Below are positions 37,487 through 45,777 of a DNA stretch of 64,000 nt, one piece after another. The notes under the pieces were generated by a model that saw nothing but the letters and a program-made list of their open reading frames with translations, ran no database searches and was not told the DNA's origin. Position 1 is the first letter of the stretch. Every line of letters starts with the position of its first letter. The DNA comes from CAVQAH01 sp963784195 (lineage in GTDB: Bacteria; Acidobacteriota; Vicinamibacteria; Vicinamibacterales; 2-12-FULL-66-21): assembly GCA_963784195.1 (NCBI GenBank), contig CAWARA010000020.1, positions 62,001 to 126,000 on the forward strand, in the 5' to 3' direction. The position numbers were made by a program, and so were the translations under genes.

Positions 37487-39805
37487 ATGTGCATGCCTCG
37501 AGTACTCACAGCCGTACTTCTCTTCAGCTTCGCGGCAACAGCCTCGCCAGCTCGTGCGCAGTCGGCACAATCGACGATGATTGGCGGCTGTCGGGTGGCA
37601 GAGCTTTCGAGCGTCGAACAGCAATCCGACAAGGTGAAAACGCCGGAGGGCGTCGAAGAGAACGTGTCGACGGCCCTTCGCTCGGTCCGCGTCGACTGTG
37701 ACGGCATGCAGTTCTTTGCAGAACGCATGCAGCTCTTTCACGATCGCGGGCGGGTCGTCGCCAGCGGCAACGTGCTGTTCATTTCTGGCGGCCACCGGAT
37801 CTCGGCCGATCGCATGGACTTCGACACGAAGACGCGGACCGGATCGTTTTTCGAGGCGCACGGGGTCGTGTCGCTCGGGGAGCGTGGCGACCGGAGCTTG
37901 TTCGGCACGCAGGAGCCGGACGCCACGTTCTGGGGCAAAGAGGTCCAGAAGCTCGGGCCGGAAAAATACCGCATCATCGACGGCGGTTTCACGACGTGCG
38001 CCCAGCCGACACCGCGCTGGGACGTTGCCTCAGGCAGCGTGACGATGAACCTCGACGACTATGCGCTGCTCGTGAACTCGGTGTTCCGGGTGAAGGGCGT
38101 CCCCATCCTCTACCTGCCGGTTTTCTACTATCCGATTCAGGAAGACGATCGGGCGACCGGGTTCCTGATTCCAACCTACGGCACCTCGACGGTTCGCGGC
38201 CAGACCCTCAGCAACGCATTCTTCTGGGCCATGGGCCGGAGCCACGACGCGACGTTTCTGCACGACTGGTTCTCGAAGACCGGGCAGGGGTACGGCGGCG
38301 AATACCGGTACGAGCTCGGCGGCGGGTCGCAGGGGAATACCCGTGTCTATGTGATCAACGAGAAAGAAACGACATTCGTGGATAGTGCGGGACAGGAGGT
38401 AACGCAGCCCGCCAAGCAGTCGTATCAGGTCACGGGCGGCCTGACGCAGGCGCTCGGCGGTGGCTTCCGTGCCCGCGCCAACGCCGACTACTTCTCCGAC
38501 ATCGTCACCCAGCAGCGCTATCAGCAGAACATCTACCAGGCGACGAACAGCCGGCGCGGATTCGGCGGCAACATCACCGGCAACTGGGCCGGATACGTAT
38601 TGAGCGGAACGCTCGATCGTACGGACTATTTCTACCCGGACAACACGGTGACGACGCAAGGCGGTCTGCCGCGAGTCACGGTAAGCCGCGGCGAGAAACC
38701 GATCGGGCGTTCGCCGTTGTATTTCGGCGCCAACGGCGAATACGTGACGTTCCTGCGCAGCACGGAACGCGACGATGTGACCACGAACGATCAGGGCTTG
38801 ACGCGACTGGATTTCAATCCGACAGTGCGGATTCCTTTCACGCGATGGCCGTTCCTCACGGCGAACTCGGCCGTCGCCTGGCGCGGAACGTACTGGACCG
38901 AGAGCAAGAATCCGCTGACGAACCTGAACGTGCCCGAAGGAATCGGCCGGCAGTACTTCGACTTCTCCACGCGCATCACCGGTCCGGTGTTCCACAGGAT
39001 CTTCGATCGTCCCGGCGGCGACTACGCCGAGAAGTTCAAGCACGTCGTCGAGCCGACACTTTCCCTTCAGCGGACCACCGCGATCGACGAGTTCAACCGG
39101 ATCGTCCAGCTCGAAGGCAGCGACTATGCCGTCGGGAACGTGACGCGCGTCAGTTACGGTCTGAACAACCGGCTGTATGCGAAGAAGGGGCTCTCGCGCG
39201 AGATCCTCAGCCTGATCCTGGGACAGACCTACTACACGGACCCGACTGCCGCGCAGTTCGATCAGAACTACCAGAGCAGCTTCAGCGGCGTGCGTGCGTC
39301 GAAGTTCTCCCCGATGTCGGTGCTCGTGCGCACGTCGCCCACCGATCGGATCCAGGGAGAGTTCAGGACGGAGTACGACTTCTTCGTCGACGCATTCAGG
39401 ACGTACGCGGCGACCGGCAGCGTGAATGGCTCGAAGGTCCAGGTGTCCGCTGGCTGGAGCCGCCGGCGCTTTATTCCCAACCTGCAGGGGTTCAACGATC
39501 CGAATCTGGCCAACCACTATATGAACGCTTCGGCGTCGGTGCGCGGCGCGGGCAACCGGGTTGGCGCGCAGTACGCCTTCAATTACGATCTCCGTTTGGA
39601 CACGTTCCTCCAGCAGCGGTTCATGGCGTATTACAATGCGCAGTGCTGCGGCATCTCCGTGGAGTATCAGAACTTCAACTTCAATAACGGGTTCGCCGGC
39701 GTTCAGGTGCCGGAAGATCGCCGCTTCAATATTTCCTTCACGCTCGCGGGCATCGGCAGTTTCTCGAATGCGCTTGGTGCATTCGGGGGCCAGCAGGGTC
39801 GCTGA
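37487..39805 (+). CDS. lptD: LPS-assembly outer-membrane protein LptD
   Basis: The outer-membrane beta-barrel that inserts lipopolysaccharide. The 772-residue product has a signal peptide (VLTAVLLFSFAATASPARAQ), an N-terminal OstA beta-jellyroll (FAERMQLFHDRGRVVASGNV, SADRMDFDTKT, and later VLYLPVFYYP-like PILYLPVFYYP). The barrel domain then has many aromatic-rich strands, ending NISFTLAGIGSF. ATG 37487 or 37493 gives the cleanest signal; the frame is open further upstream over folC. The stop overlaps the rmlA start (ATGA-type), so it is coupled to nucleotide-sugar genes. Confidence 0.92.
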   Translation: MCMPRVLTAVLLFSFAATASPARAQSAQSTMIGGCRVAELSSVEQQSDKVKTPEGVEENVSTALRSVRVDCDGMQFFAERMQLFHDRGRVVASGNVLFISGGHRISADRMDFDTKTRTGSFFEAHGVVSLGERGDRSLFGTQEPDATFWGKEVQKLGPEKYRIIDGGFTTCAQPTPRWDVASGSVTMNLDDYALLVNSVFRVKGVPILYLPVFYYPIQEDDRATGFLIPTYGTSTVRGQTLSNAFFWAMGRSHDATFLHDWFSKTGQGYGGEYRYELGGGSQGNTRVYVINEKETTFVDSAGQEVTQPAKQSYQVTGGLTQALGGGFRARANADYFSDIVTQQRYQQNIYQATNSRRGFGGNITGNWAGYVLSGTLDRTDYFYPDNTVTTQGGLPRVTVSRGEKPIGRSPLYFGANGEYVTFLRSTERDDVTTNDQGLTRLDFNPTVRIPFTRWPFLTANSAVAWRGTYWTESKNPLTNLNVPEGIGRQYFDFSTRITGPVFHRIFDRPGGDYAEKFKHVVEPTLSLQRTTAIDEFNRIVQLEGSDYAVGNVTRVSYGLNNRLYAKKGLSREILSLILGQTYYTDPTAAQFDQNYQSSFSGVRASKFSPMSVLVRTSPTDRIQGEFRTEYDFFVDAFRTYAATGSVNGSKVQVSAGWSRRRFIPNLQGFNDPNLANHYMNASASVRGAGNRVGAQYAFNYDLRLDTFLQQRFMAYYNAQCCGISVEYQNFNFNNGFAGVQVPEDRRFNISFTLAGIGSFSNALGAFGGQQGR

Positions 39806-40872
39806 TGAAAGGCCTCATACTGAGCGGCGGTCGCGGCACGCGCCTGCGCCCGCTGACCTACACGAGCGCCAAGCAACTCGTTCCGGTCGCCAACAAGCCG
39901 GTGCTCTTCTACGGCATCGAAGCGATGGCCGAGGCCGGCATACGGTCAGTCGGCATCGTCGTCGGGGACACCCAGGCGGAGATTCGGGCGGCGGTCGGCG
40001 ACGGGTCGCGCTGGGGCCTGCGTGTGGAATACATCGAACAGCACGCCCCGCTCGGGCTCGCGCACGCCGTCCTCATCAGCGAGCAGTTCATCGGCGGCGA
40101 GCCGTTCGTCGTCTACCTGGGCGACAACCTGCTGATGCGCGGCATTTCGGGACTCGCGAAGGAATTCAGCCGGGAGCGGCCGGCCGCGCAGATTCTCCTG
40201 GCCCGCGTGCCTGATCCGCAGATGTTCGGCGTCGCCGAGTTGTCTGATGGGCGGGTGGTCAGGCTGGTCGAAAAGCCGCAGGAGCCCCGGAGCGACCTGG
40301 CCCTCGTCGGCGTGTACATGTTCTCGCCCGACGTTTTCGATTCGGTGAAGCGAATCACGCCGAGTTTCCGCAACGAGCTCGAGATTACGGACGCGATCCA
40401 GGACTTGATCGACCGAGGGCTCGAAGTCCGGCCGCACATCGTGGACGGGTGGTGGAAGGATACGGGGAAGCTGGAGGACATGCTCGAGGCGAACCGGCTG
40501 GTCCTCGACACGCTCGAACGGCGTGTCGACGGTTGCGTGGATGCCGCATCGCGGATCGAAGGGAAGGTCGTCGTCGAAGCCGGCGCAGTGATCGAGCAGT
40601 CGGTCGTGCGTGGCCCTGCGATCATCGGCGCGCGTGCGAAGATCGTCCACGCCTATGTTGGTCCGTTCACGTCCATCATGAACGACGTCGAGATTCGCGA
40701 GTCGGAGATCGAGCACAGCATCGTGCTCGAGGGGAGCTCGGTGAGCAACCTGGCGAACCGCGTGGAAGACAGCCTGATTGGCAAGAACGTCCGGATTTTT
40801 CGCGAGAAGATGAAACCGAGCGCCTACCGGTTCATGCTCGGCGACAATTCGGAAGTGGGGATCCGATGGTGA
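39805..40872 (+). CDS. rmlA: Glucose-1-phosphate thymidylyltransferase, long form with left-handed beta-helix tail
   Basis: Makes dTDP-glucose from dTTP and glucose-1-phosphate. Residues 1-240 are the nucleotidyltransferase with GGRGTRLRPLT, the AKQLVPVANKPV loop and a GDNL metal site. The C-terminal ~110 residues form hexapeptide-like repeats (VVVEAGAVIEQSVVRGPAIIG), as in the long RmlA class. The 355-residue length separates it from the ~290-residue short RmlA. It overlaps lptD by 1 nt and the rmlC-like gene by 7 nt. Confidence 0.93.
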   Translation: MKGLILSGGRGTRLRPLTYTSAKQLVPVANKPVLFYGIEAMAEAGIRSVGIVVGDTQAEIRAAVGDGSRWGLRVEYIEQHAPLGLAHAVLISEQFIGGEPFVVYLGDNLLMRGISGLAKEFSRERPAAQILLARVPDPQMFGVAELSDGRVVRLVEKPQEPRSDLALVGVYMFSPDVFDSVKRITPSFRNELEITDAIQDLIDRGLEVRPHIVDGWWKDTGKLEDMLEANRLVLDTLERRVDGCVDAASRIEGKVVVEAGAVIEQSVVRGPAIIGARAKIVHAYVGPFTSIMNDVEIRESEIEHSIVLEGSSVSNLANRVEDSLIGKNVRIFREKMKPSAYRFMLGDNSEVGIRW

Positions 40873-41366
40873 CGCCTGCGCCGACGGCATTTGCAGCGGC
40901 CGTTCGTGACCCGATCGCGGGGGTCAAGGTCAAGACCCTGCGCTGCATCCCGGACGAACGGGGCTGGCTGATGGAGATCATGCGCGCCGACGAGACGGAC
41001 TTTTATACGAAGTTCGGTCAGGTCTACGTGTCGGCGACCTATCCGGGCGTCGTCAAAGCCTGGCACTACCACCGAGTGCAGATCGACACCTTCGTCTGCA
41101 TTTCCGGGATGGTCAAACTCGTGCTCGTGGACACGCGCAACGATTCCCCCACGAAGGGCACGATCAACGAGTTCTTCCTCGGATCGCAGAACCCGCTGCT
41201 CGTGCAGGTGCCTAACCTCGTGTATCACGGCTGGAAGTGCATCAGTCCGGACACGGCGATGGTCGTCAACGTGCCTACCGAGCCGTACAACTACGCGGAG
41301 CCTGACGAATACCGATTGGAACCGCACGGGACGTTGCCGTACGACTGGGCCAGGAAAGATGGTTAA
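40866..41366 (+). CDS. rmlC: dTDP-4-dehydrorhamnose 3,5-epimerase-like protein (RmlC family)
   Basis: A 166-residue cupin related to RmlC, expected to epimerise a dTDP-4-keto-6-deoxysugar. It shows IPDERGWLMEI near the N-terminus, VYVSATYPGVVKAWHYH (the first His aligns with the catalytic His of RmlC), and LVLVDTRNDSPT. The late VPNLVYHGWKCIS replaces the usual VPPGFAHGF. That replacement makes a non-rhamnose sugar product possible. ATG 40866 overlaps the rmlA stop and its own end overlaps the rmlB start, so all three are translationally coupled. Confidence 0.85.
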   Translation: MVTPAPTAFAAAVRDPIAGVKVKTLRCIPDERGWLMEIMRADETDFYTKFGQVYVSATYPGVVKAWHYHRVQIDTFVCISGMVKLVLVDTRNDSPTKGTINEFFLGSQNPLLVQVPNLVYHGWKCISPDTAMVVNVPTEPYNYAEPDEYRLEPHGTLPYDWARKDG

Positions 41367-42373
41367 CGTCCTCGTCACCGGCGGAGCCGGGTTCATCGGC
41401 TCGAACTACGTCCGCCACGCGCTGAGCGTCCACCAGGACTGGCGCATCACGACCCTCGACAAGCTGACATACGCAGGGCGTCTCGAGAATCTGAAGGATG
41501 TGCTCGACCACCCGCGTCACGACTTCGTCAAGGGTGACGTCGCGGATCCGTCAGTTGCGGGCCAGCTCGTCGCCTCGGCCGACATCGTCGTGCATTTCGC
41601 CGCGGAGACGCATGTCGATCGCTCGATCCTGAGCGCCGGCGATTTCATCACCACGGATGTCTTTGGTACGTTCGTTCTCCTGGAGGCCGCGCGTCAGCAT
41701 CCAGGACTGCGGCGGTTCGTCCAGATCTCTACCGACGAGGTGTACGGCAGCGTCGCCGAAGGATCGAGCCGGGAAGAGCGACGAGCTTCGGCCGCGGAAT
41801 CCGTACGCCGCGAGCAAAGCCGGCGCGGATCGGCTGGCCTTCAGCTACTGGGCCACCTACAACGTCCCCGTCGTCATCACGCGCGCGTCGAACAACTACG
41901 GCCCGAATCAGTTCCCCGAGAAAGTGATTCCGCTGTTCGTGACGAATGCACTTCACGACATTCCGGTGCCGCTGTATGGGGACGGTCTCAACGAGCGGGA
42001 CTGGCTGCACGTCTCGGATCATTGCCGCGCGCTCGACGTCGTCATCGAACGCGGCGTGTCAGGCGAGGTCTACAACATCGGCGGCAGCAACCACGTCAGA
42101 AACGCCGACCTCACCCGACGCATCCTCCAGCTGCTCGGCAAGCCGGAGTCACTGATCCGTCACGTCCAGGACCGGCCTGGTCACGACCGCCGTTATTCGC
42201 TGGACACCACCAAGCTTGAGGCGCTCGGCTGGAAGGCAACGGTCCCATTCGACCAGGGCCTGGCTGATACGGTCGATTGGTACCGGCAGAACGAATGGTG
42301 GTGGCGCCCCATCAAACAGGACGACCCCGCGTTCAAGGCCTATTACGAGACGCAGTACGGCGGACGAGGCTGA
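41359..42373 (+). CDS. rmlB: dTDP-glucose 4,6-dehydratase; frameshift near 41776
   Basis: Extended SDR that turns dTDP-glucose into dTDP-4-keto-6-deoxyglucose. The N-terminal part (from 41359) has VTGGAGFIGSNYVRH (NAD-binding), HFAAETHVDRS and QISTDEVYGS (catalytic Thr-Asp-Glu). An extra G near 41776 shifts the frame. The second part (41657-42373) continues SDELRPRNPYAASKAGADR (YxxxK pair), RASNNYGPNQFPEK and WYRQNEWWW. Corrected length is about 337 residues. It follows rmlC-like directly. Confidence 0.92.
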
Positions 42374-42384
42374 GCGGGCAGGGC

Positions 42385-43353
42385 GTGGCTGGCGCGGCTC
42401 TCGTAACGGGCGGAACCGGCTTCGCAGGCAGCCACCTCATCGAGCACCTGCTCGAGCACGAATCACCCACCGGCTCAGGGGCGCCCGGCATCCGGATTGA
42501 CGCCTGGTCCAATCCCGGCGGTCTTCCACCCTCGTCCAGCGATCCTCGCGTGCGGTGGCATGCCGTGAACCTGCTGGATCGCGAGGCGGTCCATTCGACG
42601 ATCGCAGCGCTCGCACCGTCCACGATCTATCACTGTGCCGGCGTCGCAGACGTCAACGCGTCGCGGGCGCGACCGGAAAAAGCTCTTCACGTCAACGCTC
42701 TGGGAACCCTTCACCTCCTGGATGCGGTGTGGAAGGCTGGTCTCGACTGCCCCGTTCTCGTCACCGGCTCGGCGCTCGTCTACCGGCCGTCGACCGATGC
42801 GATCTCGGAAGACGCACCGCTCGGGCCCACCAACCCCTACGGCGTCAGCAAGCTGGCTCAGGAAATGGTCGCAACCCAGGATCGCCGGCGGCGGACGATG
42901 GTGGTGCGGCCATTCAACCACGCCGGCCCGCGACAGTCGCCGGCATACGTGACGTCGAGCTTTGCCAACCAGATCGCCGAGATCGAGGCGGGCAAGCGGG
43001 AACCGATCCTGTCAGTGGGCAACCTGGACGCTGCGCGCGACATCACCGACGTCAGGGACGTCGTCCGCGCGTACCGGACGATCGCGGAACGCGGGGAGCC
43101 AGGACGCCCGTATAACGTGTGCAGCGGACGTGCCTACCGAGTCGGAGATCTGCTCGACCGGCTCCTGGAGATGGCGCGCGTCAGCGTGCGCGTCACAGTC
43201 GACCCCGCCCGTTTGCGTCCGTCGGACAATCCGATCGTCCTCGGTGATCGATCGAGAGTCACCAACGAAATCGGATGGGAGCCCGTAATTCCCATTGAGC
43301 GTACGCTTGCCGACCTGCTCGACTACTGGCGTGCCCGCACCGCCCACGCGTGA
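42385..43353 (+). CDS. NAD-dependent sugar epimerase/dehydratase (4-keto-reductase-like SDR)
   Basis: An extended SDR of 322 residues from GTG 42385 (VAGAALVTGGTGFAG). The nucleotide motif is GGTGFAGSHL, the catalytic Tyr/Lys are in NPYGVSKLAQE, and RPFNHAGPRQSP is the substrate-side signature of GDP-4-keto-6-deoxymannose reductases (Rmd type). No rmlD is present, so it may supply the 4-keto reduction after RmlB/RmlC-like. The nucleotide specificity is not certain. It starts 11 nt after rmlB and ends 3 nt before the prenol-kinase fusion gene. Confidence 0.83.
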   Translation: MAGAALVTGGTGFAGSHLIEHLLEHESPTGSGAPGIRIDAWSNPGGLPPSSSDPRVRWHAVNLLDREAVHSTIAALAPSTIYHCAGVADVNASRARPEKALHVNALGTLHLLDAVWKAGLDCPVLVTGSALVYRPSTDAISEDAPLGPTNPYGVSKLAQEMVATQDRRRRTMVVRPFNHAGPRQSPAYVTSSFANQIAEIEAGKREPILSVGNLDAARDITDVRDVVRAYRTIAERGEPGRPYNVCSGRAYRVGDLLDRLLEMARVSVRVTVDPARLRPSDNPIVLGDRSRVTNEIGWEPVIPIERTLADLLDYWRARTAHA

Positions 43354-43356
43354 CGC

Positions 43357-44700
43357 ATGACCGCGAGAACGGAATACGCCCGTCAGCTCGTTCACATGGC
43401 GATGGGCGGTTTCGCGCTCGCGCTCCGCTACCTGACGTGGTGGCAGGCGGCGCTGCTGGCTGGCGGAGCAATCGCGTTCAACCTCTTCGTGCTGCCGCGC
43501 GTCGGCGGCACATACCTGTACCGATCATCTGAATTCGCGCGCGGCTTCCCGGCTGGAATCCTGCTCTACCCCATCTCGGTCCTGATGTTGATCCTCGTCT
43601 TCCCTTCTCGTCTCGATATCGCGGCGGCCGCGTGGGCAATCCTCGCTGTCGGCGACGGCATGTCGACGATCGTGGGCCGCGCGGTTGGTGGCCGGCCGAT
43701 CCCCTGGAACCGGGAGAAGACATGGGCAGGATCGATCGCGTTCGTGGTGTTTGGAAGCATTGCCGGCGTCGCGCTCGCCTGGTGGTGCCGTAACGCCGTC
43801 AACCCAGCACCCTCGATGTGGTTCTGGCTCGCGGCGCCGATCGCAGCCGCTCTATGCGCAGCGGCCGCCGAGACCATTCCGGTGCGGCTCGACGACAACG
43901 TCTCGGTTCCGGTCGCAGCGGCGGCGGTCCTGTGGATGGCCTCGTACATCACCGAGGATGCGGTACGGGCAGCGATCGGTCCGCTCGCCGCCCGCCTGCC
44001 GTTCGCGCTCGGACTCAACATCGTCGTCGCGCTGGCCGGCTACCGGGGGCGAACGGTGTCGCAATCCGGTGCGATATGCGGCGCGATCATCGGCGCGATC
44101 ATCTTCGCGTCAACCGGCTGGCGCGGCTGGACGCTCCTGCTCGCCACGTTTCTCGCAGCAGCGACCACGTCGCGGCTCGGGATACGCCGAAAGACGCTCC
44201 TGGGGATTGCCGAAGAGCGCGGTGGCCGCCGCGGCGCCGGAAACGCCATCGCGAACACCGGCGTCGCCGCAGCTGCCGCCATCATCGCGCTGCTGAGCCC
44301 CTCGACGCCGACAGCCCTTATCGCGTTCGTGGCGGCTCTGACCGCCGGCGGCAGCGATACCGTCGCCAGCGAAATCGGCAAGGCGTGGGGGCGGCAGGCG
44401 TATCTCGTCCCGACATTCCGCCACGTGCCGCCAGGCACTTCTGGTGCCGTATCACTCGAGGGCACGGCGGCTGGCTTGATCGGCGCGTTTGTGCTGGGAT
44501 CGATCGCGGTCCTGCTGCAACTGATTCAACCGAATGCTCTCGTCCCGATCGTGCTGGCGGCGACGATCGGCGCCTTCGCCGAGAGCGCGCTGGGCGCGAC
44601 GCTGGAGGCACCAGGAATCTTGAACAACGACCTGCTGAATTTTCTGAACACGGCCATCGCCGCGCTGCTCGCCATCTGGCTCACCGGACTTCTGACATGA
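43357..44700 (+). CDS. Fused CTP-dependent prenol kinase (VTE5/SEC59-like) and DUF92 prenyl-phosphate kinase (VTE6-like)
   Basis: A 447-residue polytopic membrane protein made of two families. The N-terminal ~200 residues match dolichol/phytol kinases: RQLVHMAMGG near the start, then GDGMSTIVGRAVGGR and EKTWAGSIA (about 97-125), the CTP-binding signature. The C-terminal ~230 residues are DUF92: GNAIANTGVAA, AGGSDTVASEIGKAWG and VPPGTSGAVSLEGT (about 356-369). In plants VTE5 makes phytyl-phosphate and VTE6 makes phytyl-diphosphate, so one polypeptide could convert a prenol to its diphosphate. That activity is inference. A UbiA transferase gene overlaps its stop by 4 nt. Confidence 0.83.
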   Translation: MTARTEYARQLVHMAMGGFALALRYLTWWQAALLAGGAIAFNLFVLPRVGGTYLYRSSEFARGFPAGILLYPISVLMLILVFPSRLDIAAAAWAILAVGDGMSTIVGRAVGGRPIPWNREKTWAGSIAFVVFGSIAGVALAWWCRNAVNPAPSMWFWLAAPIAAALCAAAAETIPVRLDDNVSVPVAAAAVLWMASYITEDAVRAAIGPLAARLPFALGLNIVVALAGYRGRTVSQSGAICGAIIGAIIFASTGWRGWTLLLATFLAAATTSRLGIRRKTLLGIAEERGGRRGAGNAIANTGVAAAAAIIALLSPSTPTALIAFVAALTAGGSDTVASEIGKAWGRQAYLVPTFRHVPPGTSGAVSLEGTAAGLIGAFVLGSIAVLLQLIQPNALVPIVLAATIGAFAESALGATLEAPGILNNDLLNFLNTAIAALLAIWLTGLLT

Positions 44701-45605
44701 AGCGCTTGCGGCTCTGGCTGGAGTTCTCCCGTCCGTTCACGCTGGTCGCGCCTGCCCTCGGATTCGTCTCGGGTGCGGTGACGGCCTGGGGCGCACCACC
44801 GCGCAACCCTGTCGACACCTGGCTCTTCCTGTATCCCGCCGTCGGCGCGCTGATGGCGGCCGTGCTCAATGCCGGCAACAACGCGCTGAATCAAATCTAC
44901 GACCTCGAGATCGACCGCATCAACAAGCCAAAACGCCCGCTGACGAGCGGACGAATGGGGATGCGCGAAGCCTGGGTGTTCACGTGGGTCACCTACGCGA
45001 TCGCGCTCGTGCTGGCCTGGTGTGTCGCTCCGGGCGGCCGTCATGAATGCTTCTGGCTCGTCGTCGCGGCGACGATCGCGACATTCGTTTACTCATGTCC
45101 GCCGTTCAGAACGAAGCAACGTGGCATCTGGGCGAACGTCACCATCGCCATCCCTCGCGGCGTGCTGCTGAAGGTTGCCGGATGGTCGTCGGTCAAGACG
45201 ATCTTCGGCGTCGAGCCCTGGTTCATCGGCGCGATTTTCGGTCTCTTCCTGCTCGGCGCGTCCACCACGAAAGATTTTGCCGACATGGAGGGCGATGCGC
45301 GCGGCGGGTGCCGCACGCTGCCGATCCTCTACGGCGTCAAACGCGCCGCGTGGATGATCTCGCCGTCATTCGTCCTGCCGTTCATGCTGATATCGGTCGG
45401 CGCGTTCACTCACATCCTCACGGGCAACTTCGTCCTGCTTCAGCTGCTCGCGGTCATCATGACCGTCTACGGCCTCTACGTCTGCTACCTGATGCTGCGG
45501 CGTCCCGAGGACCTCGCCGTCGAAGAGAACCATGTGTCCTGGGCGCACATGTATCGAATGATGTTCGTCGCCCAAGTCGGCTTCGCGCTGGCGTATTTGC
45601 TCTGA
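44697..45605 (+). CDS. UbiA family prenyltransferase
   Basis: An integral-membrane prenyltransferase of 302 residues. The two Asp-rich motifs that bind prenyl diphosphate through Mg2+ are complete: NQIYDLEIDRINKPKRPL near residue 64, and KDFADMEGD near 191. Around eight hydrophobic helices surround them. ATG 44697 overlaps the fusion kinase stop (ATGA), so the two are coupled. Members include chlorophyll synthase, homogentisate and geranylgeranylglyceryl-phosphate prenyltransferases. The acceptor here is unknown. Confidence 0.9.
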   Translation: MKRLRLWLEFSRPFTLVAPALGFVSGAVTAWGAPPRNPVDTWLFLYPAVGALMAAVLNAGNNALNQIYDLEIDRINKPKRPLTSGRMGMREAWVFTWVTYAIALVLAWCVAPGGRHECFWLVVAATIATFVYSCPPFRTKQRGIWANVTIAIPRGVLLKVAGWSSVKTIFGVEPWFIGAIFGLFLLGASTTKDFADMEGDARGGCRTLPILYGVKRAAWMISPSFVLPFMLISVGAFTHILTGNFVLLQLLAVIMTVYGLYVCYLMLRRPEDLAVEENHVSWAHMYRMMFVAQVGFALAYLL

Positions 45606-45716
45606 GGGGTCAGGTCTTGAATCCGCACATTTTTCACGTGTGCGGGGTCAGGTCTCCTGTCGCTGGGACCTGACCCCTGATTGAGTGAAAAATGTGCGGA
45701 TTCAAGACCTGACCCC
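45606..45716. repeat. Nested perfect palindrome with GGGGTCAGGTC ends
   Basis: Outer 32-nt arms (45606-45637 and 45685-45716) are perfect inverted copies starting GGGGTCAGGTCTTGAAT. Between them lie a second 11-bp pair, GGGGTCAGGTC (45644-45654) and GACCTGACCCC (45667-45677). It begins right after the ubiA stop. Perfect arms suggest recent insertion or active maintenance. I recall similar GGGGTCAGGTC ends near REP-associated transposases in other phyla; none is encoded here. Confidence 0.9.
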
Positions 45717-45777
45717 CTTGACAGCCACTCCCATCAGGAGGATTATCGAGCGAAGAAAAGACGAATCTCGTACGGAA

